From Pachypanchax playfairii (lineage: Eukaryota; Chordata; Actinopteri; Cyprinodontiformes; Aplocheilidae), in NCBI GenBank assembly GCA_006937955.1, contig SSNP01000031.1:3740440-3804439 (forward strand): DNA of 64,000 nt, written 5' to 3'. The stretch's first letter is position 1. Every line of letters starts with the position of its first letter. Under the pieces are notes generated by a model that searched no databases, was not told the DNA's origin, and saw nothing but the letters and a program-made list of their open reading frames with translations. Of this stretch, positions 22,959-34,992 are shown piece by piece. Position numbers and translations under genes: made by a program.

Positions 22959-23065
22959 TATGCCTCCAGACGTGGCCTAAAAGAAAAAGCTGAAGGCTCC
23001 GCAGATTAGAGATAGAAGCATTCCGACCATTCTCCCTCATGCTCGCACACACACCCACACGCTCA

Positions 23066-23335
23066 GGTTTGTTTTGTTATCCTTATGGGGACCGTCCATT
23101 GACTTCCATTGATTTTAGTAACTAGATTTATACCTAACCCAAACCCTTTACCTAACCTTAACCATTACTGATCTATACCTAACCCTAAGCCTAACTAAAA
23201 CTCTATTCACACCATACCTATAAAGCTGAACCCTAACCCCCGTATGAGGACCGGGCTTCGTTCCCCAAAAGGATAGTAAATATCTCGAAACTGGTCCTGA
23301 GTAGGGTAGTAAAACAAGAACACACACACACCTGA
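23066..23335 (-). repeat. Diverged reversed partial copy of the 320-bp unit
   Basis: CTTATGGGGACCGTCCATTG and TTTTAGTAACTAGATTTATA occur here in inverse orientation to the array, followed by the other blocks in order, with many substitutions and small deletions. It is clearly older than the array. Confidence 0.75.
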
Positions 23336-23681
23336 ACCAAATCTTCACATTCCGACAGCAAAACATTGATTTCACAAATACGTCACTTTAAAACTTTGCT
23401 GCTTCACAACTTAACTTTTCCAAAACAGTTTCTTTTTCTCGCCTCTATTAAAAATATTTTCTTTAACTTACAAATATTCATACTTTCAGCGAAATCATAT
23501 CTCATGAATGATCCACTTGTTATTTGTTTAAATCAGGGATTTATTTTCTAATTGAGCCAAACTTTATTCAGTTTATAAAGTGTAATGATGTTGGAGTTGT
23601 GTGAGTTGCCAGAGTTTTAATTGGCTTGAATTAATTCAAACAATAACAAGCTGTAACATCAGTCACAAACGTAAATAATTC

Positions 23682-24265
23682 TTAAAGAGGCCATTTCATA
23701 CAAATTTCAGGACTTTGTGGTTATTTCTTAAGTATTAACCAGTAATATGAAACATTTTATATCTAAAAAGTGTCAGGAAACACTGATTAACAGACCTTTC
23801 AGTCTGTCTGTGTTAAAATTCGGGTGGTTCCGGCTGGTTCAGTCAGGCTGCTTCGTCAGCAGCTCGTTCATATTAATTATTCAAATTTGAGGGACTTTAT
23901 TGGCTAACAAACTAGCCTATGAGAGCAAGGTATACTGTTTCCTGCCCCGCTGCGCATGGTAACGTCCGATGTCATGTCATCCTGTTTGCTACGTCTTATG
24001 CTACAGCTTTTAGCCAGCAGCATGCTAGGCGTGGTTTCAACTCCGGGGTGTTGATTAAAACTAACGAACAAAGGAGTTGGGATGAAACAAGTACAGGCTG
24101 TTCAAACTCGCGTTTTATCGCCACCTGCATAGTTTGAGAGATAAAAACTGTTGGAGAAGTTGTTGACCTGTTTTCACACCCACTATGAAGGTAAGAACAC
24201 CTGTGGAGCTAAAATATTCAACAGAAACCTCAGAAAAACTGTTTTTAATGGAAGGGCCTCTTTAA
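23682..24265 (+). mobile_element. AGAGGCC-family TTAA MITE, copy 5, complete
   Basis: A 576-bp element between TTAA at 23682-23685 and 24262-24265, complete at both ends (AGAGGCCATTTCATAC on the left, GGAAGGGCCTCT on the right). A useful reference copy. Confidence 0.85.
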
Positions 24266-26189
24266 GTTAAAGCTTCCTAAAGTTGATGATGTTTTCATCA
24301 AAAAATATTTTAAAAAGAAACATTTTGTTGAAAACTGTTGTTTTTCCCTTTTTTTCTGATAAAACAGTCTGTTAGCTGAAATAATGATGAACTATCAACC
24401 TAGTTGCGTCTTCAGTGATTCAGTTGACAACTTACACACCATTACAGCTATTTTTATGGAAAGTTTGTGCAAGAGTGACAAAATACCACGAAAAAGAACA
24501 AATGATCAAATAATAACCTACTTCAACATGAATCGTCTTTGTTACAGATGCTAAACTCAGCACAGATTGGTGGAAACATTCTTGCTGAACCCATCAGCGG
24601 TGTGTTGTACCATGCCGCTGCACAACATGTGTTATTGGTTAAGTAGACAGTTAAGAAAAGCAAGACAGCTGACATGGAAACACACACACACACACACTGA
24701 AAGGACAATAGCATCTCTGATTCTAAAGACATTCTCATCTACCTCCCGCTGAGCAGATTGCGACCAGAGGCTACCTTTTACTGGAATGCAGAGGAAAACA
24801 TACACACGCTCGTTGTTTAGCAGACTGAGACAGCTGGTCGTATACCCTCGACCAAACGTCAAAAGCATTCCTCCAGAAAACCTCAAGAGTTTCTGTTACT
24901 GTCAATGACATGGCCAAGAGCGAGAACTTCTCATCCGCGTGTTTTCAATTGAATCCGCCCGCAAACGAAAGCTGACGGATTTCCTGCAGAGAGCGAAGGA
25001 GGATTTTTCTTTTTTTTAGATTCATCTCTCTTTGTAGCAGCATGATTTAAAGTTTGATCCAAACCGCTAAAGATGCTCTAAAATCCTGCAGCTGCTGACG
25101 TTTCTACACCAGATTAATTATCTGAAGACAAAGGCTCAGTCGTTTAGGCAGCTTATCCCGCGTTAAACCCTGTAGATCCCGCTGGATTGATGATGAGTTA
25201 GGAATTTCCACACTTCAAAGGAAATCCAATGTCAGATCAATGAGCTTAAGTGTTAGGTAGGCTGTTCAGGCAGGGCCTACAGTATGACACATCTAATAAC
25301 AAGCAAATCATTGAAACCGGAAATTTTGGGATTATCTGTGTTTTTTATTCTGAGTTCATTAAAAGATTACAGCATTGTATGAATTTCCTCTTTGGGATCC
25401 TGAACGAACATGTTGATGAACCAGGCTTGGTAGCACAGGGCACCTCAGTGAATACAGGCCAAACTGGTTTTAAATCGTCAGCATTTACTTTTTAGTTTTA
25501 TAGCTTTATCCCAACTTTTATTTTGAAGTCAACGGAGGAAGTGGCTGAAATGTTGCCTTACAAAACAGAAAATCTCTTCAAGAATTCAATATGTCATTGG
25601 TTGTTAACAATTTCTTCAATGTCAACAAATGACATGGGGGTTTTGCAGGATCTTGTGTAGTAGGACGCCTTCACATCGGAACCAAAGGGCCCTATTAGAC
25701 CTTGGCTTGACTGGAACAAACTTCGAAAACCTCTTTCAGTGTGAAGAAAATTGTGATGCCGCTACACTGTTAGTACTTGCTGGACAGCAGGGAAAGATCT
25801 GGACTGACCCATGACCCAGGCCCCAGTCTCGAACTGTCTTGGACTGAGGTGGGATGCAACAATGCCCTAGAAGATGATGTAACACTAACATTTTAATGAC
25901 CAACCTTAACAAAGACCCTGCAAGAACCAGCGGATTCTTTGAATTATTTTGGGGATCGTGATCTTGTATGTAGGAGCCTGAGCTATAAATATCCTGTAAA
26001 TACCATAACATTTTCTGTGACCTGAGTCTTTGAGGAATCCAAAAACTTGTTAATGCATCGGAGTTGTGTGTGAAGTCGTAGGAGTGAAGGGTTAAAGCTA
26101 AAAGTAATACAACTATGTAAGCAAGGAAAGTCGTCGCAGAAACAATGAAATGAGGAAACTAAAAAAAATTGCGTAATTTTGTAGGAAAT
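24266..26189. other. No gene recognised; unique-looking
   Basis: No supported exon. A CA microsatellite is at about 24680. The stretch 24.88-25.25 kb is less AT-rich and free of recognised repeats; it would be the best candidate here for a conserved non-coding element, but nothing in a single sequence proves this. Confidence 0.35.
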
Positions 26190-26290
26190 TTACTACTACT
26201 ACTGTCATTTAGCAGACGCTTTTATCCAAAGCGACTTACATTGAGAGAACATACAAGCAAGAAATCAAAGAGAAGGAAACAATATAAGGA
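26190..26290 (+). repeat. Common fish repeat (AGCAGACGCTTTTATCC)
   Basis: Contains TCATTTAGCAGACGCTTTT and ATCCAAAGCGACTTACA, the core of a very frequent fish interspersed repeat. Confidence 0.6.
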
Positions 26291-27576
26291 GGCGGACTGT
26301 TTGAAGTCCAGTTTAATTCCGACGCTGATACATCATTTTTATTTTTTTTTTATTTTTTTGTAGAGATAAACTTAGATGTCAAATTTACTTTAAAATCATT
26401 TTATCGACTTGTAGTGGTCTTATACTTATGGTTTCCAAAAGAAAAAGTTGTAATATTTATAAAGCATAGATCTGGTGGGGCTTGAAATAAATTAGCCAAT
26501 AGATAACGAACTCTATACAACGCATGCGCACTATTCCAAAAACGACAAACAACCGTTGAGCTTCTCATTCAGGGCAAAATTATTTTTACCACCTTTAAAG
26601 TCATTTTCTTGTATTGACTAATGAAAACTGAATTGAGAAGGGTTCCAGATGGATTCTAGACAGGTCCCAAGTGCCACAACGAGTCTTTTGACCATTTTGA
26701 GAGAAGTTGATGTTTCAATTTCCACCGCTTGCAATCAATGCAAGGAAGCTGAGAACCCTCGCAAGCATTCCAAGAAATTTCAGGAAATATAGTGAATGTC
26801 ATTTCCAATTTTTCACCAAATCACATTCCAGTGAGTTACAAACCAAAGGCTAAATGGTATCAAAAAATAGACCCTACAGTCTGCAACCCTCTGGAAAAAT
26901 CTTGTTCAGCGGTACTTTAGATAACCGAGATGTCTGTAAGAGCTTTGTTGGGGTCACATTTACAGTCTAAGGGGGGTCTCCTAAAAAACAAACAAAACAA
27001 ACATTTTTTTTAATTAAAAAGACGCTGTGGATGTCTCATTGCCCCATGGGAACAGCACCTTACAGTTAGAAACCACAGCACAGCCAGAAACAGAACTATG
27101 TCCCCAACATGAATCAGTAAATTGTTTAACCACATGTTAAAGTAAGCTGACAGTTTTACAAGAGTTGCTCTGTCAAGCTCGACAATAAAAAGAAACTCAC
27201 CCCCTAACCCATCAAAACCACATCTGAATACAGACACAAATGCTCATAAAAATGTCACAAAACACATAGAACTGACAACTGGTGGTGTTTTAAATGACTG
27301 ATTACTCTAAAACATGCCTTCATGTAAACATACACGGGAGTCACGCTCTTATTTCCACAAATAAACATACTAGCAAGGAATGTTCCTGCTTATTTGTAAG
27401 TATTTATGTGACAATAAACAACATAATCCATCCTTGTAGGGATTTGTTGTTCTATGTTTCTTAGCAAAAGGGGAGTCTTGGAATGGAAGATGGTTTCAAA
27501 GTTATAAATGGAGTAATGGCATGTAATTACTGCCAAGGCAAAGAAATGAAATAAACCAAGCCCGACTGCATGATAT
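26291..27576. other. No gene recognised
   Basis: AT-rich, short frames only. Confidence 0.45.
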
Positions 27577-27960
27577 ACAGACGTGGACGAAAACACTGGT
27601 ACCCGTCTGTTACGGAAAGAAAAACCTACAATGGTGTCTGAAATTCCTTAAAACTGACAAAAGTTATAATCAATAAAAAAATGCTGGAAATCAACTGATG
27701 AAAGTTGGACAGAATCATTAAAACCAAACTAATAGAGAACACCTGGATAAAAGTTTCCTTAATATTTTGTTGCACAAACCTTCGAGGTGATTTCTGTCAC
27801 TCTCGGGGAGACTTAAGCACCTGTTGACAGGTGTTTTCACGCATTCTTTGGGAGCGAATGGCTCCAGTTGTCTCAGGTTTGAAAGGTTCTCCAGATGTTT
27901 AGGATTTAGATCAGGGTTCACAGAAGGTCACTTCAGAACAGTGTGGATGAAAGCTAGAGG
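27577..27960 (-). mobile_element. Tc1/mariner fragment, one terminal repeat kept
   Basis: TA at 27577-27578 is followed by CAGACGTGGACGAAAAC, a terminal repeat type seen in fish Tc1-like elements. Inside it, on the minus strand, is the C-terminal end of a Tc1 transposase. The other end and most of the coding region are absent. Confidence 0.6.
27720..27921 (-). pseudogene. Tc1 transposase C-terminal fragment
   Basis: The minus-strand frame contains PDLNP, the motif just before the last catalytic Glu of Tc1 transposases, but the residues that should follow (IEHLW) are deleted or changed. It continues SNLRQLEPFAPKE and TPVNRCLSL, in line with the C-terminal tail of that family. The catalytic Glu is not recognisable and the earlier domains are missing. 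Confidence 0.5.
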
Positions 27961-29279
27961 CAGATTTGCTGCTGAAACGTTTGTGACGGTTTTCAATTTC
28001 CTGAGGTGAGCCACAGGGCCCCGCTCTCGAGCTACTGGAATTGTGAACAAAAGTTGTAAAATATCCTAAAATATCTGCAAAGTTGTAAAACATGTCTGGA
28101 ACTCTTTTCAACTAAGTTTACACAAGTCAGAAAATTTGTGTATTTTGCAGATAAAAAGAAGCTAAACCCTAAACAAACTGTGACACAAAGAAACTATTGC
28201 TCTACGCCCCATGTAACCTGAAAGTGTCATTAGCAGCAATTCAGCACAATTTCCATTAAAACTATTTTTTGACTTAGTCAGCAGCAGTCACATCCCAGTG
28301 AGATACAGTCTGGATGATTTATAGACTGTGAAAGACATCCAGAATCTTCTTTTTTACACATTTGGAAAAATAAAAAGTTACAGCCATCATTGCAATTTTC
28401 ATTTAAACCTCCAATGAAAGAGTCACTATTTAAAAAGCAAGATGTGTCAAGTTTTAGATGTTAGATGCATGTGGTTTGACAAAACACGCTGTAATGTTCA
28501 GAAAAAAATATTATAACTGTCAAACTTCCCATCTGCTGCTTAAAATCTGCCCTTTTTTGAAAGAACTGTTCCGAAAACTCCTTCATTCCACAATTTAATT
28601 TACACCGAGGCACGTTCCAGCCAAAAACTGGCCACAAAGAGTCCGAGAGACTCATTTACTGAACGGCTGACTGAACAGTAAAGCTAATGAATGACGGGTG
28701 GGCTAACTTGTTAAGCAGATAAAAACCCTAAACTCACCATGTCATCATCACACTGCAGATCAACGGCTGCAGAGAGCGAGTGTTCCAGACTGAGAATGTC
28801 TGAAACATACACGCCCATTCACACACACGCCGCCGCAGTAATTAGTTATGCTCCCAGTGGAATGTTGACCAAATGGCTTATATCCCTCTGCTGCCTGTCT
28901 CAGGCCGCAGGAGCCGCCCCTCCCCCGTCAGCAACGCGCACGCCATCACATAGTCTTCAAAAACACGGACATCCTGAAAAGCAACTGGTACTCTCAGTCC
29001 CACACATGTGCACGAGTGCCTCCCCACAAGCACCAGAAAACAAAACATGAGCGTACCAAATCCTCCCTGCTGATGGATCACTTAGACTAGAAAAAAGACC
29101 CACGATCATAAACATGACACAGGGACAAGCGTTTTAGTGATGTGTCAGCTTCCCTAATGATCAGGTTGTAAAGGCGGAGGTGCTCCAGCCTCGACTCAGG
29201 CCAAAGACGTGATTATATGTTGGACCTCAAGTGGACGAGGAATGTCTCCGGATCAGGAGCAAAAAAGGTTGAAACGAAC
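27961..29279. other. No gene recognised
   Basis: The 103-residue frame at 28739-29050 lies in a GC-richer block but shows no domain or splice context; treated as chance. Otherwise unique-looking sequence. Confidence 0.4.
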
Positions 29280-29443
29280 CACAACTGCAATTCCAAAAAG
29301 GTTGAGACGCTGTATAAAATGTCAATAAAAACAAAATGCAATGATTTCCATATCTCAAATGCTGAAACTGAGTTATATTACCTTTAATAGAAAATAGGAG
29401 CTCACTCTGAATTTGGTAGCTACTCTTTTGGAACTGGGGTTGC
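29280..29443. mobile_element. Short inverted-repeat MITE (GCAATTCCAAAA ends)
   Basis: GCAATTCCAAAAAGGTTGAG on the left faces TTTTGGAACTGGGGTTGC on the right, 164 bp in all. It matches the layout of a frequent fish MITE with ends related to CAACCCCAATTCC. Superfamily not assigned. Confidence 0.5.
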
Positions 29444-29608
29444 AAGATCATTGTGTAGAAAGAGGGTTTTAACGCGGCAAAGATTAAACTAACAAGTTGT
29501 TTATAAAGAGGAAGTTTTGAGTCATGACAACATGGAAAACAGCAAAAAAAAAAAAAATCACCCCCAGGTTACTTGTTTTGTCTTCACTGAGGTTTTGTTC
29601 CTGGTTAC

Positions 29609-30196
29609 GCCGGGCTCACACTGCATCCGGATCCGGTCCGGTGCGGACCCCGCAGGTATTCCGTTAGATTAAAATCCCTTTAGAAGGCTCACACTAGCTC
29701 CGTGCGGTGCGGGTCCGGTTACGGAGGCTGTACGGCACTACGGAAAGAATCCGCAAGGATCAATTTTTTCCGGACGCCGGAGCCACTCCGCGTCAAGTTT
29801 GATGAAATCTGACGAACTATACAGGAAGTGTGGCTTGAATATCCGGTGTTTTTTCAAAATAAACGAGTGTACGAACAATTGTAACTTGACTCTTCTTTTT
29901 AGACAGCACACGCGCTAATAGGAAATGTAAACATTACATCACACCCGGTGACACAGGGTCCCGAAAGCCTGCAGCACAACACATTTTCACACATTTGCTA
30001 AATAATGGACGTGTTCTCGTGTGAAGTCCCGACAAAACGATAACCCACGTGAACTTCTGTTCTCGCGAGTGACGTTTTACGCACCCAGCACCGGAGCTCA
30101 CCGTACTCCCTATCTGGAGCAGATGTGAGTGGTAGCTTGCGGAAAAACCGCACCGAATCCGGACCGAAGCCGTTCCGGATGCAGTGTGAGCCCGGG
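29609..30196. mobile_element. MITE with perfect CCGGGCTCACACTGCATCC ends
   Basis: CCGGGCTCACACTGCATCC at 29610 is exactly inverted at 30177-30195. The 586-bp interior is GC-richer than its flanks, with many CCGG and CGG motifs near both ends, and has no gene. GGTTA occurs just outside both ends and might be a target duplication, but this is uncertain. Confidence 0.7.
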
Positions 30197-30624
30197 GTTA
30201 AAGACCTTCTTTATGTCTTCTACTCATGAATAATCCTACCTATACCGCTACGTCCTGGGGACACTCTAAATCTCAGATTAGTAACTCCAAAACGCTTCTT
30301 TTCACTCCTTTGTTTGTTTTGCAACAATTGCAAAGGTTTGCAACAAATTTGCTTGATATTGAGATGAAAACATCATTGCTGTCCAAAACCCAAACAAACC
30401 CAGATTCCACCGTCAACTTTGCACATTTCTGCAAAAACTTTTTATTTGAAGAATGTTTCTCCGTAAAAGTTAAAAATAGTTTATAAACCTTTACAAAATG
30501 TATCAATTCCTTGAAAATTATAGCACTTCCGGGAATTCTAGGAGTCAGGTCTGGCATCTACTTCCTAATATTTATACACAAATAATCATGTGATGTGACA
30601 TGTGATACAGCGCAGAGGTTTCTA
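30197..30624. other. No gene recognised
   Basis: AT-rich. Opposed frames at 30226-30557 have no domain. Confidence 0.4.
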
Positions 30625-30972
30625 TAGAGGCCATTTCAATATACTGTTTCCTGCCCCGCTGCGCATGGCAACAGACACGTAGTCTCTTCCTGTTTGCTAC
30701 GTCTTATGCTACAGCTTTTAGCCAGCAGCATGCTAGGTGTGTTTTCAACTGCGGGAGCTGATAAATACTAACGAACAAAGGAGTTGTGATAAACAGATAC
30801 CGACCATTCGAACTCGGGTGAACTCGGGTTTTTTCGCCACCTGCGTAGTTTGAGAGATAAAAACTGAAAGAGAAGTTGTTGACCTGTTTTAACACCCACT
30901 ATGAAGGTAAGAACACCTGAAAAACACCTGAAACCTCAGAAAAAAACATTTTTAATGGAATGGCCTCTTTAA
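30625..30972 (+). mobile_element. AGAGGCC-family TTAA MITE, copy 6, internally deleted
   Basis: The left end is TATAGAGGCCATTTCA instead of TTAAAGAGGCC, and the copy jumps after a few bases to ATACTGTTTCCTGCC, deleting about 200 bp of the family. The right end, with TTAA at 30969-30972, is intact. Confidence 0.7.
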
Positions 30973-32620
30973 AACAACAATCACATTTTGGATTTTTGCT
31001 TTAGGATGGCAGGGATCCACTTTGATCATGGCAGCATTCAAATTAGCCGTTAGCTCGTCAGTTCAGTTGGCTATAAACTCTGTTTCTCCAAGCTGAGGTC
31101 ACTCAGGAAGCTTTAACACTAGACCAAGCAGCTCAATTTCCCCGTAATGTGAGTCCTACACTAATATTGTCAATATAAACATCAACCTTAAGCATTCGGA
31201 TTCTTTATTAGTTTAATAGTTATTTATGAAAAAAAAACAACATGCCCACTCCTAAAATCCATCTGATTGGTACTTCTGCCATCCCCAACATGTATGAAGA
31301 AAAGAAAAATGCATCAATCTATTTGTGTTAGTCTCACTCACACACACACAGACACACACAGGTCTTTTAGAATAGAAAGGATTAAGATGATTTTTAAACA
31401 GCATACAAACACAGAAAACCTCAGTGTTCCAGCTTATGGAAACTCTACATGTTCTCACTAAAACTGAATCTTATCCAACACACAAACTTGTCTGATGTTC
31501 TTCTTAATTATTAAACACCTGACACACTTGTGTGCACGTGTTTCCTCACCGTGCAGCTCTCCTCCTGACTATGTGACTTTAAAACCAACCAGTGGACAGA
31601 GAACAGCCACAGAGCAGCACCGTCTGATGTTTATCTCCTTCAAAGGTCCCAGTCACATTTTCCCAGGAGTTGTGTGTGACTGTATGTGTGTGTGTTTTCC
31701 AGATGACTGAGCCAAGCTTTTCCATTCCCCTGCTGCAGTGAATTCAGATGAGCAACATTTACACCACAGCCGCTGCAGCAACTTCTCAACAAACTGGGCA
31801 AGACACTCCACACACATACAAACAGACACAAATATTCACTCACAGTAATTCAGATGCATATTTCTTTGTTTCCAGTGGCTTGATGCAGAACAAAACCTGA
31901 AGCTGATGTTCAAGGATGTTGCAGATTGCAAAACAAAAAGAAAATTATCTCAAACCATGTGAAACACAGTTATCCTAAGAATGTCCCGGCAGTGAATCGC
32001 CATCTTTCATTTCAGGGATTCTCGCATCCCACAGACGCAACCCCCCCCCCCCCCCCCCCCCCCCCCCCACTGCCCCACTCTGTACAGTCTGTGAAGTGGT
32101 CTCGCTCATCTGTCAACACCAGGTTTTTTTGGCCCTGCACCGAATGAAGTAACGGGACATTAACAATGATTTGTTCTTTTCAGCACGGGAAGGTGTGTGC
32201 GTGTGTGTGCATGTGTGTGTGTGTGGTTGGCTTGACCTCTAGGTACAAGAACTGAAATGTTGCATTAGATTAACAACCTTCACCTTCATCTCCCAAGGTT
32301 TTGGACAAACATCTAATTCTGAACACAGTCAAAGTACAACAAATAATCAATAATCAATTCTTTTACAAAACATAAACCAAACTGGACCAGAATCGGTAGA
32401 AATGAAAGTGGTTAAAAAGATGGAGCTGCAAAGTGTTGCTACATTCCTGCACTAACCTTCAGTCAGAATTAAGCAGATGAAGTGAAAATATCGAGTTTAA
32501 ATCATCAGTGTTTGCAAAACAGACCGGAACTGGAATCTAGAAGGAATTTGAGCAGGTTTTTGCAGTCTGAGTCCATGAAATTAAATATTTCACTTAATAA
32601 ACAGCATATCAGTAACTCAC
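30973..32620. other. No gene; microsatellites
   Basis: No supported gene. CA/TG tracts occur near 31340, 31685 and 32195-32225. A 28-C homopolymer is listed separately. By position this is intron 1 of the shroom4-like gene, next to its donor site. Confidence 0.45.
32041..32068 (+). repeat. Poly-C run, 28 bases
   Basis: An uninterrupted run of 28 C. Length calls in such a run are unreliable in short-read assemblies. Confidence 0.95.
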
Positions 32621-32743
32621 TTTAGTGATGATGAGCGGCTCGCCGTGCTCCAGACCTCCTTTCAGCGTGAACCCCCAAGGCGCGCCCCCGCTCAGCTGGA
32701 CCTGTATGTGGTGGAAGGAGACAAGCTGCTCCACGGTTTCCAT
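32621..32743 (-). CDS. shroom4: SHROOM-family protein, first coding exon (PDZ start), shroom4
   Basis: On the minus strand an ATG at 32741-32743 opens 41 codons that end exactly at a donor GTGAGT (exon end 32621, phase 0). The peptide contains QVQLSGGAPWGFTLKGG followed by LEHGEPLIITK. The GGAPWGFTLKGGLEH core is the carboxylate-binding loop and first strand of the SHROOM PDZ domain, and SHROOM exon 1 is known to end at this lysine. An in-frame TAA at 32774-32776 fixes the ATG as start. Shroom proteins bind F-actin and recruit Rho kinase to apical junctions, driving constriction and cell-shape change. The remaining PDZ, ASD1 and ASD2 domains are not in the window and should lie to the left, beyond a first intron of more than 32 kb. 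Assignment to shroom4 instead of shroom1-3 rests on the neighbour bmp15 (SHROOM4 and BMP15 are adjacent in human) and is inference. Confidence 0.8.
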
Positions 32744-33544
32744 TCTCACTTTATTCCAAGCCAAGTTGGGTCGTTACAAGCTCAGCGGCTCCGGTAGCGG
32801 GACCCCGGCCTCTCCATCACCCCTCTAGCATCAACAACGAATGGATGGTGGCAGGATGGACCGAGCTGAGCGGAAAAAAGAGGGAGGGGAAAAACTTTTG
32901 GCTAACTTCAAGTTAGTTTCTGTTACCACAAGAGCATCGCTGGCTACTTCCGGTCAGAGTGTTGGCAAAAAGAAGATAATAGCTTGTTTTATCGTGCGAG
33001 TCTTACTTTATATGATATTAAATATATAATACATCTTAGAGATTAACCTAATTCGAGTATCTAGTCAAAGCAAATTCGTTTAACAAAAATAAAGCAATAT
33101 AATGGTTTTATTTTGATGATAAAAACAGCTACTTCCGGTGATATTATTGCGAATTGACGCAGAAGCTAAACTTTGCAACAAAGTTAAACTCGAATCGAGG
33201 TTGTCGGCTCCGCCCACTATTTGAAAGGCAGGGAATGATTGACAAAATTACTAACCAATAGCTGAGTGCGGTTGGAAACAGATATCCAATAGAATAAGAC
33301 AAGGAAGTAGATCTTGTATGAAGCAGAATCAGGCGGTAAGCAGCCAAATAATTGAATGGAGAGTGTTGGGTCTCTTATTTGTTTTCTTTGTACGGGAATT
33401 TTGATTCCATGCAGTCCTTGCAACTCTCAGCCACTTTTGAGACACTGACTTCTGAATAAGTCCTGGTGCACAAAATAAATAAACGTTTTCTTTTTAGAAT
33501 CTAGCACAAATGACCAAACTTCTAATAAAAAAAACTCTACCTCA
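32744..33544. other. shroom4 5' UTR/promoter region, no other gene
   Basis: Upstream of the shroom4-like start on the minus strand. CpG-bearing sequence at 32.64-32.84 kb is compatible with a promoter, but no TATA box or defined start is visible. A CCAAT motif occurs on the plus strand near 33258 and ATTGG near 33344. The rest is AT-rich. Confidence 0.4.
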
Positions 33545-34240
33545 ATGGAACTTATTGAAAACATGTCTGTTGGAATAAATGAAAAAAAATGTGTGGGTGT
33601 CTTTATGGATCTGAAAAAGGAATTTAATACAATAGACCACAATATTTATTACAGAAACATTAGAAATAGGATTTCAGGGTCTGTGTGTTGTTGGCTGCAA
33701 AGCTGTCTAGAGAACAGACATCAGTATGTCGAGTTAAACAAGTCTGACATGTTAAAAGTGACCTGTGGAATTCCACAAGGCTCAATTCTAGGCCCAAAGC
33801 TATATATTATTTATATTAATGACATATGTAAAGTATCAGATCTGCTAAATTATCTTCTCCAGATAAAAAGTCAAAAATAATGTGAATGTATTGAAAGAAT
33901 TTATGAAAATAAATATTTAGAAGTGAAAAATGTACCATAAGCTAAATTCACATATATGTAATACTGAAAAAAAGTATCCAAACTAATAGCAATATTATAA
34001 ATATAGATATACCTTAAATAAAAATAGTCAGTTTATTAACTATTGCTCTCTAATAATGCCATATATAACTATTTATATAGAAGTTTGGGGCAAAACCTAT
34101 AAAACAACCACTAAACAAATCTTCATTTTGCAAAAAAAAAAAAAAAGAAGAATCATCGCTTATTTTTCTTCCAATAATCAACTACTGAATTATTCTACAA
34201 ACTACCTATTATTACCTACAAACATTAGAATTGCATGATT
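33545..34240 (+). pseudogene. Non-LTR retrotransposon reverse transcriptase remnant
   Basis: The frame at 33545-33880 reads GVFMDLKKEFNTIDH, the RT block around the first catalytic Asp (normally DLKKAFDTIDH), and GIPQGSILGPKLYIIYINDI, the RT palm signature of jockey-superfamily LINEs. It ends before the expected FADD catalytic motif. A second piece at 34056-34200 reads ITIYIEVWGKTYKTTT, like the C-terminal region of the same LINE, after a deletion and frameshifts. The closest type is Rex1/CR1/L2-like (inference). AT-rich, inactive and truncated at both ends. Confidence 0.7.
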
Positions 34241-34992
34241 TAGTGGTTCTTTTCACCTCCAAATTTATATTTAAGATTAAAAAACAATCCAAAAACCTTA
34301 CACAACATGTTCACAGTTAGTCTGTCAGTCTGATCTCAGAGGAATGAAAATGTTTCGAAAGAAAGTATTTAGGACAAACACACAGAAATCCTGTATATTA
34401 GTTAAAGGTGGTGATTAATGCAACAGCTGCACAGAGGAATTTAAATTATGTATCTCTGTCTAATACCTTAAAATATGTATTTATTTATCAGTAGATATAT
34501 GAAGTCTGATAGTATTTGTAATGACAAATTTCCTTGAATTCAATTATTTAAATTCTTAGTTGTGTGGTGAAAATTCATGTTTTGTGCACATATTTCCTTT
34601 TATTAACAGAATGTAAAACATTTCCTAAATTATAAACGTGTCTGCAATTACTTTTGTTATCCTTGTGACAAAAAAAATCAAATCAAATTGGTTCAAGCTG
34701 TCAGCTGTCTAAACTGAAACCAGCGAGAGCATCAATTCAGTTTAGAGAAAAGCCAATAACAACATCTGCAATCACGTCTCATGCGTTTCCAAACCCTGAG
34801 CACTGGACCAGAGGGTTACATGAGAAACACACATGTCCAGTCTCTGCTACTGAAAACTCGCCATGATGATGCAACATAAACACTTTTCTAAGATTTTTTT
34901 CTTAATCTTGAACCAATTTTTTTTTTTTTAAAGCAAATTAAAATGTGCTTTCAAAATAAATAGGTTAAACTCTGATATTTTTATGTCTGATC
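34241..34992. other. No gene recognised
   Basis: AT-rich without features. Poly-T near 34918. Confidence 0.45.
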
